A stretch of DNA of 64,000 nucleotides from Paenibacillus xylanivorans (GCF_001280595.1 NZ_LITU01000075.1:100930-164929), one strand, 5' to 3'; shown: positions 8,895-18,396, numbered from the stretch's first letter. A program made the numbers and translations. Notes: generated from the sequence alone by a model not told the origin.

Positions 8895-9611
8895 CTACTT
8901 CCAGTAACCGCCAACCTGCAGTAGATTGAGTAGTACGGGCCGATGCTTCGATTGAACAAGTTCCATCTCGGCTTTCAATGCCTCAAAGTGTTTCTTGGTT
9001 CCCATCGATTCATGAACCCGGTAACACATCAGAGGCTCATTGTAATAGAACAGCTCATAGAGCGGAAACAGTCTCAGCCACATCTCATAGTCATGCGTGT
9101 AGCGAAAATCGGTGTCAAACATGCCGAACTTTCGAAATGCATCCATCTCTAGCATCACGGTGCAGCCGTTGATTGGGCAACCTTCGGTCAGCACCTGAAG
9201 CATCTCCAGACGACTCCCTACTTCTGGTCTGACGGTGTCCATCCATTCGCTGTTCGCATCTACATAATGATAGGCCCCGTGACAGAACGATGCCTTAACG
9301 TCTAGCATGAACTTCAGTTGTTTCTCTACCCGGTCCAGCAACATCACATCATCGGAGCTGAGCCAGACAAAGTAATCACCTGTCGCCTGTTTGATTCCCT
9401 CGTTTAACGCTGTTGCCGTTCCACCATTCTCTTTTCGAATATAGCGAATGCGATCCATGAATGGTTTCAGCCGCTTTACATGCTTCGTAGAGCCGTCATC
9501 CACCACAATGACCTCAATATGCGGATACGTCTGGTGAATGGCGCTGTGAACAGCCTGCTCGATGTACGCGCAATTATAAAAAGGAATGACAATTGATACT
9601 TTCGGCTCCAT
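8895..9611 (-). CDS. GT2 family glycosyltransferase (twin of 9898-10614)
   Basis: A 238-residue GT-A enzyme starting KVSIVIPFYNC. It has VVDDGSTKH (first nucleotide-binding Asp), FVWLSSDDVM (the DXD-like metal site) and a YTHDYEMWLRL region near the base-binding site. I chose the ATG at 9611 because GGGGAGG lies five bases upstream and the resulting start matches the paralogue exactly in length. Last gene of island A on this strand, 286 bases after the paralogue. Donor sugar not predictable. Confidence 0.85.
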   Translation of the reverse strand: MEPKVSIVIPFYNCAYIEQAVHSAIHQTYPHIEVIVVDDGSTKHVKRLKPFMDRIRYIRKENGGTATALNEGIKQATGDYFVWLSSDDVMLLDRVEKQLKFMLDVKASFCHGAYHYVDANSEWMDTVRPEVGSRLEMLQVLTEGCPINGCTVMLEMDAFRKFGMFDTDFRYTHDYEMWLRLFPLYELFYYNEPLMCYRVHESMGTKKHFEALKAEMELVQSKHRPVLLNLLQVGGYWK

Positions 9612-9761
9612 TTGGTCCTCCCCTTTCTCCGCGTAAATAATCCCCATTCTCCCTATTATATGAGGATAGATCCGTTAGGTATCAGGCATCTGTTGCATAA
9701 CTACGGATAAATTCCGCACATGAGCATTTTGCATAAATCCAAAGAGTGACTTTCAATCAGT

Positions 9762-9799
9762 AAGATATAGATCGAAATGCTTCTATTCGTCTATATCTT
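9762..9799. other. Inverted repeat between the twin GT2 genes
   Basis: Arms aagatatagatcgaa and ttcgtctatatctt form a near-perfect hairpin with a short loop. No T run follows on either strand, so it is not a standard intrinsic terminator. It may limit read-through or stabilise the mRNA between the two genes. I see nothing else convincing in the 286-base gap. Confidence 0.45.
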
Positions 9800-9897
9800 G
9801 TCCCGGGAGCGAGTTAAATCAAATTATGAAAAATGCTTATAAACAAAGAGGGCGTTATTCGGCCACCTTGCGGCCTCCATAACCCCCACCAAGTTCT

Positions 9898-10614
9898 TTA
9901 TCCTCCCATGGCAGCAATTCGCTGCAACAAAGGCTCCCGATATCTGGACCATACCATGGAGGCCTCCCGGCCGATGGCATCTGCATGGCGTACCGTTCCC
10001 ATTCCTCCGTGCCGTCGATATGCCGTAAGCGACTCGTTCAGATATGGAAAACGATGTCCGTTCAGCAGAATACGCATCCATAGATCCAGATCATGCGTAT
10101 AAGGCAACAGTTCATCGAACAGACTCACCGCACTGAACAGATCCCTGCGGATCATCACGGTACAACCGTTCACCGGATTGCCATTAACGAAGAGACGCAG
10201 CCAATCTGGCTCAGGCACAGGTTCAGCCCCTCCGTTCAGCTTGGTCACCGCAGAATGTTCATTAATGTAATTAAAGTTGGTATGGGAGATAAGCACATTC
10301 TCCCGTTGCATAAATTCAACCTGATGACGAATCTTATCCGGGTATAGAAGATCATCCGAACTCAGCCAGGCGATATAGTCCCCGGAGGCATGACGGATGC
10401 CGTGATTCAGAGCCGAAGCTGTGCCGCCGTTGCTTTTGCCAAGAACATAAATGTAGGGAAGATAAGGCTTAAGCAGCTCTTCATGTTGGGTAGAGCCATC
10501 GTTGACGATAATGATCTCCACATCGGTATATGTCTGGCTCAGTGCACTCTGGATCGCTTGAGGCACATAGGGACAATTGTAAAACGGAATAACAATGGAC
10601 ACTTTCGGATTCAT
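9898..10614 (-). CDS. GT2 family glycosyltransferase
   Basis: 238 residues, the same length as the downstream gene and clearly its paralogue: KVSIVIPFYNC start, IVNDGSTQH, IAWLSSDDLL metal site, and YTHDLDLWMRILL. The ATG overlaps the SDR stop (ATGA), so it is translationally coupled to the sugar-nucleotide genes above it. This makes it a likely user of the sugar nucleotide they make. Both twins end with a conserved tail of about 60 residues after the base-binding region. Confidence 0.85.
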   Translation of the reverse strand: MNPKVSIVIPFYNCPYVPQAIQSALSQTYTDVEIIIVNDGSTQHEELLKPYLPYIYVLGKSNGGTASALNHGIRHASGDYIAWLSSDDLLYPDKIRHQVEFMQRENVLISHTNFNYINEHSAVTKLNGGAEPVPEPDWLRLFVNGNPVNGCTVMIRRDLFSAVSLFDELLPYTHDLDLWMRILLNGHRFPYLNESLTAYRRHGGMGTVRHADAIGREASMVWSRYREPLLQRIAAMGG

Positions 10615-11552
10615 TCAGTCGCCCTCCCATGCTGGGTACGAACATCACTTAGAATGTCCTGAAGAGATTGGGCAAATGGAATCAGTGGCTGCCAGCCCAA
10701 CTTGCGCAGCGCCGAGAATTCCTCCTGATCTCCAGCCCCGTCCGGACCGGAAGAAGCACCATCCCAGCGTACAGGTATCTCCGCTTCGGTCATGGTTAAC
10801 AGCGTATCCGCAATCTCTCCCAGGCTGCGCTCCGTGCCGGACACAACCGGATATACGTTCCCCGTCGTGCCTTGAACAAGCAGGGTTGCATAAGCTCTGA
10901 CCGCATCCCGCACATCCAGAAAATCACGGGTATTATCCCTGCCGGATAGACGAAAGGCCTCCGTCTTTCCTTCCTGTTCACAGGCGACAACATGACGTGC
11001 CAGCAGCGAACATATTCCTGTTGAAGGACCAGCCCCGATCAGATTACCCGGCTCTGCCAGCATAATCTGCTGTCCAAAGAGGGACATCCACGACAGCGAC
11101 ACCATCTCCTCCAGTGCTTTGCTGAGGCTGTACGGGTGGGGAGGCTGCGGAAGCCGGCCGGGTTCAGGGGTATATTTTAACCGGGAACCTACAATAACGG
11201 TCCGTGCCGCTGGACAGCTCCGGAGAGCATCCAGCAGATACAGGACAGCCATCACATTGGTCTCCAGTACAAGCAGCGGATCAGACCAGGAATCCGGCAC
11301 CGAATTTTTGCCTGCGAGATGCAGCACATAGTCCGGTTGCACCTCGTCAATCAGATGACGGACTTGCTGTTTATCGTTAAGATCACAGACATGTACAGCT
11401 ACGCCATTGTCAAACGAATGTACACCGACTCGCCTGACCACTGCTGCAACCACCGCACCAGCTGTCCGGAAATAAGCGACCGCATGCCGTCCGGTAAAAC
11501 CGGACGCACCTGTGATCAGCACCTTTTTGCCTGTCAGCTCTGCTCCATCCAT
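10611..11552 (-). CDS. NAD(P)-dependent SDR, sugar-nucleotide epimerase/dehydratase family
   Basis: 313 residues with a Rossmann TGASGFTGRHA motif near the N-terminus and the catalytic YSLSK (YXXXK) after a SRLKYTPE segment. It is an extended SDR similar in plan to GDP-mannose dehydratases or 4-ketosugar reductases. It overlaps the reductase gene upstream by 19 bases and the GT2 gene downstream by four. It may modify the 6-deoxy sugar of the neighbouring pathway, but its substrate cannot be fixed from sequence alone. Confidence 0.8.
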   Translation of the reverse strand: MDGAELTGKKVLITGASGFTGRHAVAYFRTAGAVVAAVVRRVGVHSFDNGVAVHVCDLNDKQQVRHLIDEVQPDYVLHLAGKNSVPDSWSDPLLVLETNVMAVLYLLDALRSCPAARTVIVGSRLKYTPEPGRLPQPPHPYSLSKALEEMVSLSWMSLFGQQIMLAEPGNLIGAGPSTGICSLLARHVVACEQEGKTEAFRLSGRDNTRDFLDVRDAVRAYATLLVQGTTGNVYPVVSGTERSLGEIADTLLTMTEAEIPVRWDGASSGPDGAGDQEEFSALRKLGWQPLIPFAQSLQDILSDVRTQHGRATE

Positions 11553-12361
11553 AATGCCAGCTCCTTCAGCATTGTAGAATAATCCGGAAGGTCTGTCTTC
11601 ACGTCCTCACGTGTGGACACCAGCGTACGATCCTGCACTACGCTATCATCCGGTAAGACAACAACATCTTGCTTATCCCATGTCTGTTGGAACAGGATAA
11701 GCAGATCATGCTTGCTGACAGGTACCGGATGAGCCAGATGAATGAGGCCGCTAACGGGGGACGACAGATAATGATCTACCCATTTGGCCAGTTCAAGAGT
11801 GGTCACCCCATTCCAGAAGACACGCGTATACCCGCCAACTTCGCCTGTACAAGACATGAACCAGTGCATCAGACCGATACCGCCCTTCCGAATTTCAGGT
11901 CCAATTATGGACGTGCGGATCGTCAGATGTCCAGCATCCAGGACTTCACCCAGTGCTTTCGTGATCGCATAAGAAGATGTTCCATCGGTAACATCGTCCT
12001 CCCGGTAGCCCCCCCGGTCCCCACTAAACACACAATCTGTACTGATGTGAATCAGACGTGCACCGATCGTATCAGCGACCCGCCGCAAACGATGCGGCAG
12101 AAATCCGTTAATGTGATAAGCGGTAATTCTGTCTTCATCTGCAAAGCTGTTCAAGACACCTACAGCGTTAACGATGACATCCGGATGTACCGCCTCCACC
12201 AGACGGTCGACCATAAAGCAGTCATTTACATCTAGTAGAAGACCGTTAGAATCCGAGACATCCCGGCTCGTGTAAAAGACGCTATGCACGCCTTGACGGC
12301 GGAAATAGTCGACCAAGACATGGCCGGCCATTCCGTTCCCCCCAAGTATCAGCAGTTTCAT
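11534..12361 (-). CDS. RmlD/WbvR-like sugar-nucleotide 4-reductase
   Basis: 275 residues, N-terminal GGNGMAGHVLVDYF Rossmann motif, and RLIHISTDCVFSGDRGGY followed by YAITKALGE, the RmlD-type catalytic region. It lacks the extra C-terminal cupin domain found in CapF/FnlB/WbjC (about 370 residues). Next to a CapE/WbvB-like dehydratase and a WecB-like epimerase, this points to the WbvR type. WbvR reduces the 4-keto intermediate to UDP-L-RhaNAc on the way to UDP-L-QuiNAc. The ATG overlaps the stop of the dehydratase gene. Confidence 0.75.
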   Translation of the reverse strand: MKLLILGGNGMAGHVLVDYFRRQGVHSVFYTSRDVSDSNGLLLDVNDCFMVDRLVEAVHPDVIVNAVGVLNSFADEDRITAYHINGFLPHRLRRVADTIGARLIHISTDCVFSGDRGGYREDDVTDGTSSYAITKALGEVLDAGHLTIRTSIIGPEIRKGGIGLMHWFMSCTGEVGGYTRVFWNGVTTLELAKWVDHYLSSPVSGLIHLAHPVPVSKHDLLILFQQTWDKQDVVVLPDDSVVQDRTLVSTREDVKTDLPDYSTMLKELALWMEQS

Positions 12362-13344
12362 GACAGAAATCCTCCGCGGTGCAGAATGTCACGAATCTCC
12401 CGTTTGGTCATCAGCTGATGTTCCGAACTAAAACTACTGAAAGAAACAGGGGGACAATTGGTGTAATGCTCCTTCAGCCCCGGAATACCCAGTGTAGGCA
12501 AAATCACCAAATATTGCTCATCGTATACAACTGTAGTCATGCTCTCGAATTCACTCATCAAAATTTCATGAATCTTCTCACCAGGTCGGGTGCCACGCTC
12601 CACAATGGACACATTCTCCACACCCGAATCCTCAATCAGTACTTCTGCCAGATCCACGATTTTGCAGGTTGGCATCGTCATGACAAAAATCTCACCACCG
12701 ACACTTTCCACCGAAGCTTTGAACAGCAATGTGATCGCATCTTTCAGGGTAAGAAAGAATCGAGTCATTTTCATATCCGTGATGGATACTTGACCTTTGG
12801 AACGAATCTGATTCTTGAATAAGTGTACGACACTGCCATTCGTTCCAAGTACATTCCCACCACGTACAGTGACAAACCGCGTATTGCTATGCAGCAGATT
12901 GGCATATACGATCAACTTCTCGCCGATCGCCTTCGTCATGCCATAGAAATTGGATGGATTGGCGGCCTTGTCAGTGGAGATATATATGACCTTTTCTACC
13001 TGATTTTCAATTGCGGCTTCAATGACATTCTGTGTGCCGATCACATTAGTTTTGAGTGCTTCATACGGTTGGTCTTCACATACCGGCACATGCTTAAGCG
13101 CTGCGAGATGAAATACATAATCCACATGCTGACAGGCAACGGTTAAGGCATCCTTGTCTCGAATATCACCAATGCGAAAATGAAGACGCGGGTCTTCGAA
13201 TTCACGACTCATTGCCACTTGGCTGGACTCATTCCGGGAGTAAACAATAATCTCCTTGGGCTGCTGGGGCAGCAGTTGAGCCACAAGTTCATAACCCCAT
13301 GATCCCGTACCGCCAGTCACGAGTATACGCTTATTTTCAAACAT
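12358..13344 (-). CDS. UDP-GlcNAc 4,6-dehydratase/5-epimerase (CapE/FnlA/WbvB family)
   Basis: 328 residues from the ATG at 13344, which has GGAGGG upstream and gives the canonical start MFENKRILVTGGTGSWG. VFHLAALKHVPVCE, YISTDKAANPSNFYGMTK (YXXXK) and VTVRGGNVLGTNGSVV are all characteristic of the inverting dehydratases that start the L-FucNAc and L-QuiNAc pathways. Expected reaction: UDP-GlcNAc to a UDP-2-acetamido-2,6-dideoxy-L-hexos-4-ulose. It overlaps the 2-epimerase gene by a few bases. Confidence 0.85.
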   Translation of the reverse strand: MFENKRILVTGGTGSWGYELVAQLLPQQPKEIIVYSRNESSQVAMSREFEDPRLHFRIGDIRDKDALTVACQHVDYVFHLAALKHVPVCEDQPYEALKTNVIGTQNVIEAAIENQVEKVIYISTDKAANPSNFYGMTKAIGEKLIVYANLLHSNTRFVTVRGGNVLGTNGSVVHLFKNQIRSKGQVSITDMKMTRFFLTLKDAITLLFKASVESVGGEIFVMTMPTCKIVDLAEVLIEDSGVENVSIVERGTRPGEKIHEILMSEFESMTTVVYDEQYLVILPTLGIPGLKEHYTNCPPVSFSSFSSEHQLMTKREIRDILHRGGFLS

Positions 13345-14428
13345 GCATTTTCCCTCCAAGCAGAAATTTGACCACTTTACTGGATACATCTGTTGCTTTG
13401 TAACCCTGCGGGCATTCCCAGTCGTTTGGCATTTCGGTCATCACTTTTACACAGCCCGCAATACGCTCCGCATCCAGACCCGAGACCACATTACTGCCGC
13501 AATCCACCGTCTCTGGCCGTTCCGTCGTACGACGCATGGTCACTGTAGGCACCCCCATGATGCAGCACTCCTCCTGAACGGTACCGCTATCCGTGAGTGC
13601 ACAGCGTGCATGTCGTTCCAACATGACGAAGTCGAAAAATCCGAATGGCTCGTGAAATTCCACCAGCGGATTCATCTCCAGTTGCAGATGCTCGGCAATG
13701 CGAATAGCCGTTCGAGGGTGGATGCTGCATATGACTCGCATGGCATGTTCCTCAGCAACCTGATTCAAGCCTTTCATGATCTCCAGCAAATGAGGGGGAT
13801 GGTCGACATTCTCCGCCCGATGGGCCGTAACCAGAAAATATTGCCCGGACTTCAGCATCAATTTTTTCAGTATTTTGCTGGAACTTACCTGTGTGTCGTA
13901 GTGACGCATCACTTCATAGATCGGATTTCCTGTCAGCACAATTCGGCGACTGGGAACCCCTTCACTAACCAGATGTTTCTTGCTCTGTTCGGTATATGGC
14001 ATATTAATGGTAGAAATGGCGTCGATAACCCTGCGATTTTTCTCTTCGGGCACATCCAGGTCAAAGCATCGATTGCCTGCTTCCATATGAATGACGGGTA
14101 TGCCCATCCGTTCAGCCAGCACAGCGCATAATGCACTGTTCGTATCACCGAGCAGCAGCACTTTATCCGGTTTCTCCTGATTTAATAAATCTTCCATTTG
14201 CGTAAACATCGAGGATAACTGTCGACCCAACGAGGCTGCTTCGTCCTGAAGAACGTAGTCCGGCGCCCGCAAGCCCATTTCCTTGAAGAAAAGACCGCTG
14301 AGACTTTCCGTGAAGTTCTGTCCCGTGTGTACCAGAATATGTTTGGACGCGTACTGGTCCAGCTTGGAAATGATCAGGCTGAGACGTATAATTTCAGGTC
14401 GCGTACCCAGCACCGTCATGATCTTCAT
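13337..14428 (-). CDS. WecB-like UDP-HexNAc 2-epimerase (WbvD/FnlC type)
   Basis: A 363-residue non-hydrolysing 2-epimerase: MKIMTVLGTRPEIIRLS start, VHTGQNF, HMEAGNRCFDLDVPEEKNRR, VTAHRAENVD and CALTDSGTVQEECCIMGVP, all family hallmarks. In a cluster with a CapE-like dehydratase and an RmlD-like reductase it should catalyse the last C-2 inversion of a UDP-6-deoxy-L-HexNAc. I chose the ATG at 14428 for its match to the family start; ATGs at 14446 and 14434 are also possible. Confidence 0.85.
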   Translation of the reverse strand: MKIMTVLGTRPEIIRLSLIISKLDQYASKHILVHTGQNFTESLSGLFFKEMGLRAPDYVLQDEAASLGRQLSSMFTQMEDLLNQEKPDKVLLLGDTNSALCAVLAERMGIPVIHMEAGNRCFDLDVPEEKNRRVIDAISTINMPYTEQSKKHLVSEGVPSRRIVLTGNPIYEVMRHYDTQVSSSKILKKLMLKSGQYFLVTAHRAENVDHPPHLLEIMKGLNQVAEEHAMRVICSIHPRTAIRIAEHLQLEMNPLVEFHEPFGFFDFVMLERHARCALTDSGTVQEECCIMGVPTVTMRRTTERPETVDCGSNVVSGLDAERIAGCVKVMTEMPNDWECPQGYKATDVSSKVVKFLLGGKMHV

Positions 14429-14442
14429 CGTCATCCCTGCCT

Positions 14443-16038
14443 TCATCGTCTATTGGATGCTCTCCGGCGAACCAGGCTTCGTCTGGTTTTGCCAGGTGCA
14501 CGTTTGCGAGCAGACGGTTGCCCTATGCGCACACGCTTCTTTTTGCTTACCTTCCGCTTTCTCCTGCCTGTTCCCGTCCCCCGTTTCCCTCCATCACGAA
14601 TCCTGCTGCGATGAGACGGTCGCCGGTGACGACTCCGTCCCGTACTGCTGCTTGAGCGGGAATCTGTTGCTTCGTGGACAGACTGACCTATCACAATCGG
14701 AGGTAACGGTGAGAGCGGAAACGCCTGGAACACAGTCAGTGGAAGTAAAAGCGCCCGAACCGTAGCTGATTCCAGAACCAGCACGGTTCGCAATCCCCCC
14801 TCACCCCATGCGTACACTGGACCATTCGGAGGCTGAATATACGGAAACCATCCGGGAAAACGCATTAACCACTGTGTCACCATCGTATGCAGCTTTGCCC
14901 TGTAGGTTTCAATACCGTACAGCTTTTCCGCTTCTGTCCGATTACGCCATCCGGTATCGGAGGCAAGTTCGGGATCATTCAGCAAGGTTGTTGCCAGCGT
15001 GACCAGCGCTTGACTCTCACCAGGCGGAGCCAGAAATGCGCCACTGCCTACGGATTCCAGCAATTCCTTCAGTCCGCCTTGAGCAAAAGCGATAACCGGT
15101 TTGGCGAAATAAATTCCCTCCAGCGCGGTCATTCCAAATCCTTCTTTGACCATACTCGGGATGACAACGATATCCATGGCCGTATATGCCAGCGATACGT
15201 TCTCTTCGAATTTGGTAAAGGTGAACCTGCGATAGTAACCTGACTTTTTCACCCGTGACACACACTCGTCATAGTACTTTTTGTCCGCTGATGTGCCAAT
15301 GATCCAGAAACGGCAGCGTGAATGGACCTCACACAATTGCAGCGCCATATCGATAAACGGTTTTAGACCTTTGGCATCATATATAAAAGAAGAGATATAA
15401 CCGATACAGATTTGCGATGGCTTGAAACCAAGCTCTTTGCGTTTGCGTTCCCGCAAGTGCACCCATCGGTCCGGGTCCGGCAGAGACGGGTCCCAGGTTG
15501 GAGAGATCACGGTGAGTTTATCGCTCATGCCAGCTTGTTTGAATGGAGCTGCCGCCGTTTCGGATATGCCTAAGATCCAATCCGAGTAACGACCAATCAT
15601 CTGTACCGCCTCGGTTGTATGTTCATTCGCCTGAATAATTTCGGTAATCTTCCAGATGACCGGAATTTGCAGAGACTTCGCTGCTACAGCTGGCATCACA
15701 TTGACACAGGTATTCGTTAACACCATTTCAGGCGCAGTCTCCCGGATCAGGGAGACCACCTCCTGGAAGGCTGGTGAGTGGCGAAGCTGTTCTGCATCCA
15801 TTGCGATCCCCCGGTAAGGTGTGTACACACCGTGAAGCATCGGCAGGAAACATATTTTGACCTGGATATCGAATCTCCGCGCAAGTCCGGCGAGCTTTCC
15901 TTCCTGAGGGACCACAAGTACACAATCGAAGATGGTACCCATTTCCCTCATAAAATGAAGCAGCAGTTTCTCCGCCCCCGTAATGCTGCGGGTGTTGCAC
16001 ACATGTGAAAACAACATGAGTTTAGGTTTAATCGCCAT
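14443..16038 (-). CDS. GT4 glycosyltransferase with an arginine/serine-rich C-terminal tail
   Basis: 531 residues. Residues 1 to about 400 are a GT-B enzyme: LMLFSHVCNTRSITGAEKL start, GYISSFIYDAKGLKPFI, and SMVKEGFGMTALEG carrying the EX7E motif. About 60 linker residues follow, then about 75 residues dominated by Arg, Lys and Ser (from TDSRSSSS to the end). Such a tail is foreign to GT4 enzymes and resembles spore-coat basic regions. I chose the ATG at 16038 because it precedes the conserved start; an earlier ATG at 16083 is in frame. Fourth gene upstream of the SDR, same strand. Confidence 0.8.
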   Translation of the reverse strand: MAIKPKLMLFSHVCNTRSITGAEKLLLHFMREMGTIFDCVLVVPQEGKLAGLARRFDIQVKICFLPMLHGVYTPYRGIAMDAEQLRHSPAFQEVVSLIRETAPEMVLTNTCVNVMPAVAAKSLQIPVIWKITEIIQANEHTTEAVQMIGRYSDWILGISETAAAPFKQAGMSDKLTVISPTWDPSLPDPDRWVHLRERKRKELGFKPSQICIGYISSFIYDAKGLKPFIDMALQLCEVHSRCRFWIIGTSADKKYYDECVSRVKKSGYYRRFTFTKFEENVSLAYTAMDIVVIPSMVKEGFGMTALEGIYFAKPVIAFAQGGLKELLESVGSGAFLAPPGESQALVTLATTLLNDPELASDTGWRNRTEAEKLYGIETYRAKLHTMVTQWLMRFPGWFPYIQPPNGPVYAWGEGGLRTVLVLESATVRALLLPLTVFQAFPLSPLPPIVIGQSVHEATDSRSSSSTGRSRHRRPSHRSRIRDGGKRGTGTGRRKRKVSKKKRVRIGQPSARKRAPGKTRRSLVRRRASNRR

Positions 16039-16099
16039 GGCCGCACGGACCCTGAATACGAATATGCAGGGTGCTGTGCACACCTCCTTCCGGACAGGA

Positions 16100-17239
16100 T
16101 TAAGGGAATATAATACTCAGCAGTTCGTTGATTCTTTTGCCATACGTGTGATCCTTCAATGTCCGTTCCAGCCCGCGAAGTGCAATCTCACGGCGCTCTT
16201 TCTCATGCGAGAGATAGTATTCAACCTTATCGAGCAGCTCCTGAGGGGAAGAGTAGGTCTCGATCTCCACACCCGGTTTATAGAAACGTGCCAGATCATC
16301 CCGCGCATCGGTCAATTGAAGGGTCGTGGAAGCCGCAATTTCAAATGTTCTCGGATTCGGGGAGGCTGGTGGAATTTTAACATGGTTGTTGTTAACAGAA
16401 TCGTCTTCGTGGGAGCGGTGAAGGTTGATGACTATTTTGGTACCGTTATAGACATCGTTCGTTTCCTGGGGACTCATCCAGCGACCCAGTTCGATCTTCT
16501 CACCGTAAGCAGCATAATCAGGCAGGCGATCCCACCAGATGCCGTTAAATACGGTATTGTGTGACATCAGCTGTGACATAATTGGATTGAAGAAATATAC
16601 CCGGTTCCAGTAGGCCGAACCGATAAAGCTGACTTCCCGGTGGAGTGAAGATGGCGTCGTAATTGGGAAGTAGTGATTAGTGAATGCAGCAAAGGGCAGG
16701 TAGTGAACAGAAGGACAGCCGTTTTGTCGATACAACTCGACACAGTTCAGTTCCAATGTGAACACATGGTCGAAATGCTGAACTGTCTCAAGCGTCATAT
16801 CCGTATAGTACGGATCATCCGTGAGCCAAATTGCCGTCTGAATGCCTGCTTGGCGAATCGCATCGAGATGCTCCAGCGGAATATCCATGCCATCCAGCAC
16901 AAGCACCAGGTCAGGGCGGGTTTGCAGCGCAATTTCAGAAACAGGTTGACGCGGATCGGAAAGGGTTACCTGTGCAACCATGCCCTGCAATGTTGCCATG
17001 ATGGCTTCGTCCAGTGGGGAATATGGGAATCCCTTACCCGAAGATACATACAGCACGTGAAGCTGCCGGAAAGGCAATGGCTCCTGTGCACAATTGACGA
17101 TATAGTTGGCACGGCCGCGCAAATATCCTTCTTCCTTGCCCGCATCATATCCGGCATGCTGCCCGTTTTTGCGTGCTTGGTCAGCCAGACTGAGCACTGG
17201 TGCATGAAACTTTCTCGTTTTACGGTGTTTGAGAGACAT
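16100..17239 (-). CDS. CgeB-like spore glycosyltransferase with basic/tetrad N-terminus
   Basis: 379 residues. Residues 1-42 are a Lys/Arg-rich start followed by a tetrad stretch (AGYDAGKEEGYLRG, residues 29-42). The rest is the CgeB plan: LVLVLDGMDIP, TAIWLTDDPYYTDMT, FIGSAYWNR and a C-terminal NPRTFEIAAS glycosyltransferase region with a donor-binding Glu. CgeB acts in spore-surface maturation in Bacillus. I chose the ATG at 17239 because AGGAG lies eight bases upstream; the longer frame runs into the neighbouring CgeB-like gene. Tandem paralogue of 17302-18396. Confidence 0.85.
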   Translation of the reverse strand: MSLKHRKTRKFHAPVLSLADQARKNGQHAGYDAGKEEGYLRGRANYIVNCAQEPLPFRQLHVLYVSSGKGFPYSPLDEAIMATLQGMVAQVTLSDPRQPVSEIALQTRPDLVLVLDGMDIPLEHLDAIRQAGIQTAIWLTDDPYYTDMTLETVQHFDHVFTLELNCVELYRQNGCPSVHYLPFAAFTNHYFPITTPSSLHREVSFIGSAYWNRVYFFNPIMSQLMSHNTVFNGIWWDRLPDYAAYGEKIELGRWMSPQETNDVYNGTKIVINLHRSHEDDSVNNNHVKIPPASPNPRTFEIAASTTLQLTDARDDLARFYKPGVEIETYSSPQELLDKVEYYLSHEKERREIALRGLERTLKDHTYGKRINELLSIIFP

Positions 17240-17301
17240 ACCGCCACTCCTTTTATTTTTAGGATAGGGTTCTCTAACTCTGCTGTCTTGCAGAAAGAGA
17301 T

Positions 17302-18396
17302 TTACACGTGCTCCAGCAGCTGAGCAATACGACGGGTGAACGTATGCTGGTTCAAAGTGGTGAGCAGCCCACGCCAAGCTAGGGCTTGCCGTTCCTCTTC
17401 ATGGTGCAGATAATATTTGATTTTGTGCTGGAGTTCAGCCGCCGTTGTAAAGGTCTCGATGTCATATCCAGGCCGGTAGTAGCGTGGCAGATCATTGCGT
17501 GCATCCGTTATCTGCATCGTGCCGCAAGCACTGATCTCATACGTCCGCGGATTAATGGAATGACCTTCGAGATGATGTGTATTGCGATTGTCCTCTCCAT
17601 TTTCGCAAGTTCGGTGAATGTTAATGACGATTTTGGCGCCGTTGTAATAATCCACTGTCGCTCCGGGATCAATCCAGCCTTCATGGATGAAGCGACCAAG
17701 AACATCGGAACGTGCCAGTCGGTTCCACTGACTGCCGGCAATAAACACCTTTTTGTCTGCCAGAAAAGGAGCCAGCTCGTCGAACAGCGCAATGCGGTTC
17801 CAGAACCCGGTGCCGATAAAACAAATGTCGTACTGATGCTGAGGAGCCGTACGCCTTGGTTGAAACATCCCCGGGTTCACTGCCAGCGGCATATAAATCA
17901 CTCGATTCGCTCCATGTGCCGTATAGAAAGGTACGGCCGCCTCCTCATGCGTGAACACGACATCATAATGCTGGCAGATGGTTGTCGTATCTTCGGTAAA
18001 ATACGGGTCATCCACAAACCATACTGCTGTTCGAATTCCCAGTCCCCTTATGCCATTCACCTGTTCCAGATGATCGGGGGGAAATACGTGTAATCCATTC
18101 ATGACCAGCACCAGATCGGGCCTGTGCTGGCTGGCATCCTGCAGCATGGTTGCCGGCGATCCCACAACACACTCACGTACAGATTGCTGCAATGCCAAAG
18201 TGACGCCTTCATCGATGGCATCGAACCCCTGCGGAATGTACAGCACTTTCATATCCCGCACGGTCGGCTCAAACATTTCCACTCGCTCCATCATGGCTTG
18301 ACAGCCGCCAAATCTGCGGCCTTCTGCATATCCACCGCGATACGCCGTCTCCGCTTCTGTAGGCGGTCGGTGTCGTCTTTTTGCCACATCCTTCAC
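17302..18396 (-). CDS. CgeB-like spore glycosyltransferase with basic/tetrad N-terminus
   Basis: 364 residues from the GTG at 18396 (AAGGAAGACAGG upstream; a GTG four codons later is an alternative). Residues 5-10 are basic and residues 19-31 carry the tetrad stretch AYRGGYAEGRRFGG. The body matches its neighbour: LVLVMNGLHVFP, TAVWFVDDPYFTED, ICFIGTGFWNR, NPRTYEISACGTMQ. It is probably a second sugar transferase for the same spore polymer. A 258-base gap with a hairpin separates it from the small genes upstream, so it may have its own promoter. Confidence 0.85.
   Translation of the reverse strand: MKDVAKRRHRPPTEAETAYRGGYAEGRRFGGCQAMMERVEMFEPTVRDMKVLYIPQGFDAIDEGVTLALQQSVRECVVGSPATMLQDASQHRPDLVLVMNGLHVFPPDHLEQVNGIRGLGIRTAVWFVDDPYFTEDTTTICQHYDVVFTHEEAAVPFYTAHGANRVIYMPLAVNPGMFQPRRTAPQHQYDICFIGTGFWNRIALFDELAPFLADKKVFIAGSQWNRLARSDVLGRFIHEGWIDPGATVDYYNGAKIVINIHRTCENGEDNRNTHHLEGHSINPRTYEISACGTMQITDARNDLPRYYRPGYDIETFTTAAELQHKIKYYLHHEEERQALAWRGLLTTLNQHTFTRRIAQLLEHV

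Noticed and set aside
13343..14131. 262-codon plus-strand frame
   Set aside because: Antisense to the WecB-like epimerase, whose motifs are all intact. Composition (many His, Gln, Arg) is typical of a shadow frame.
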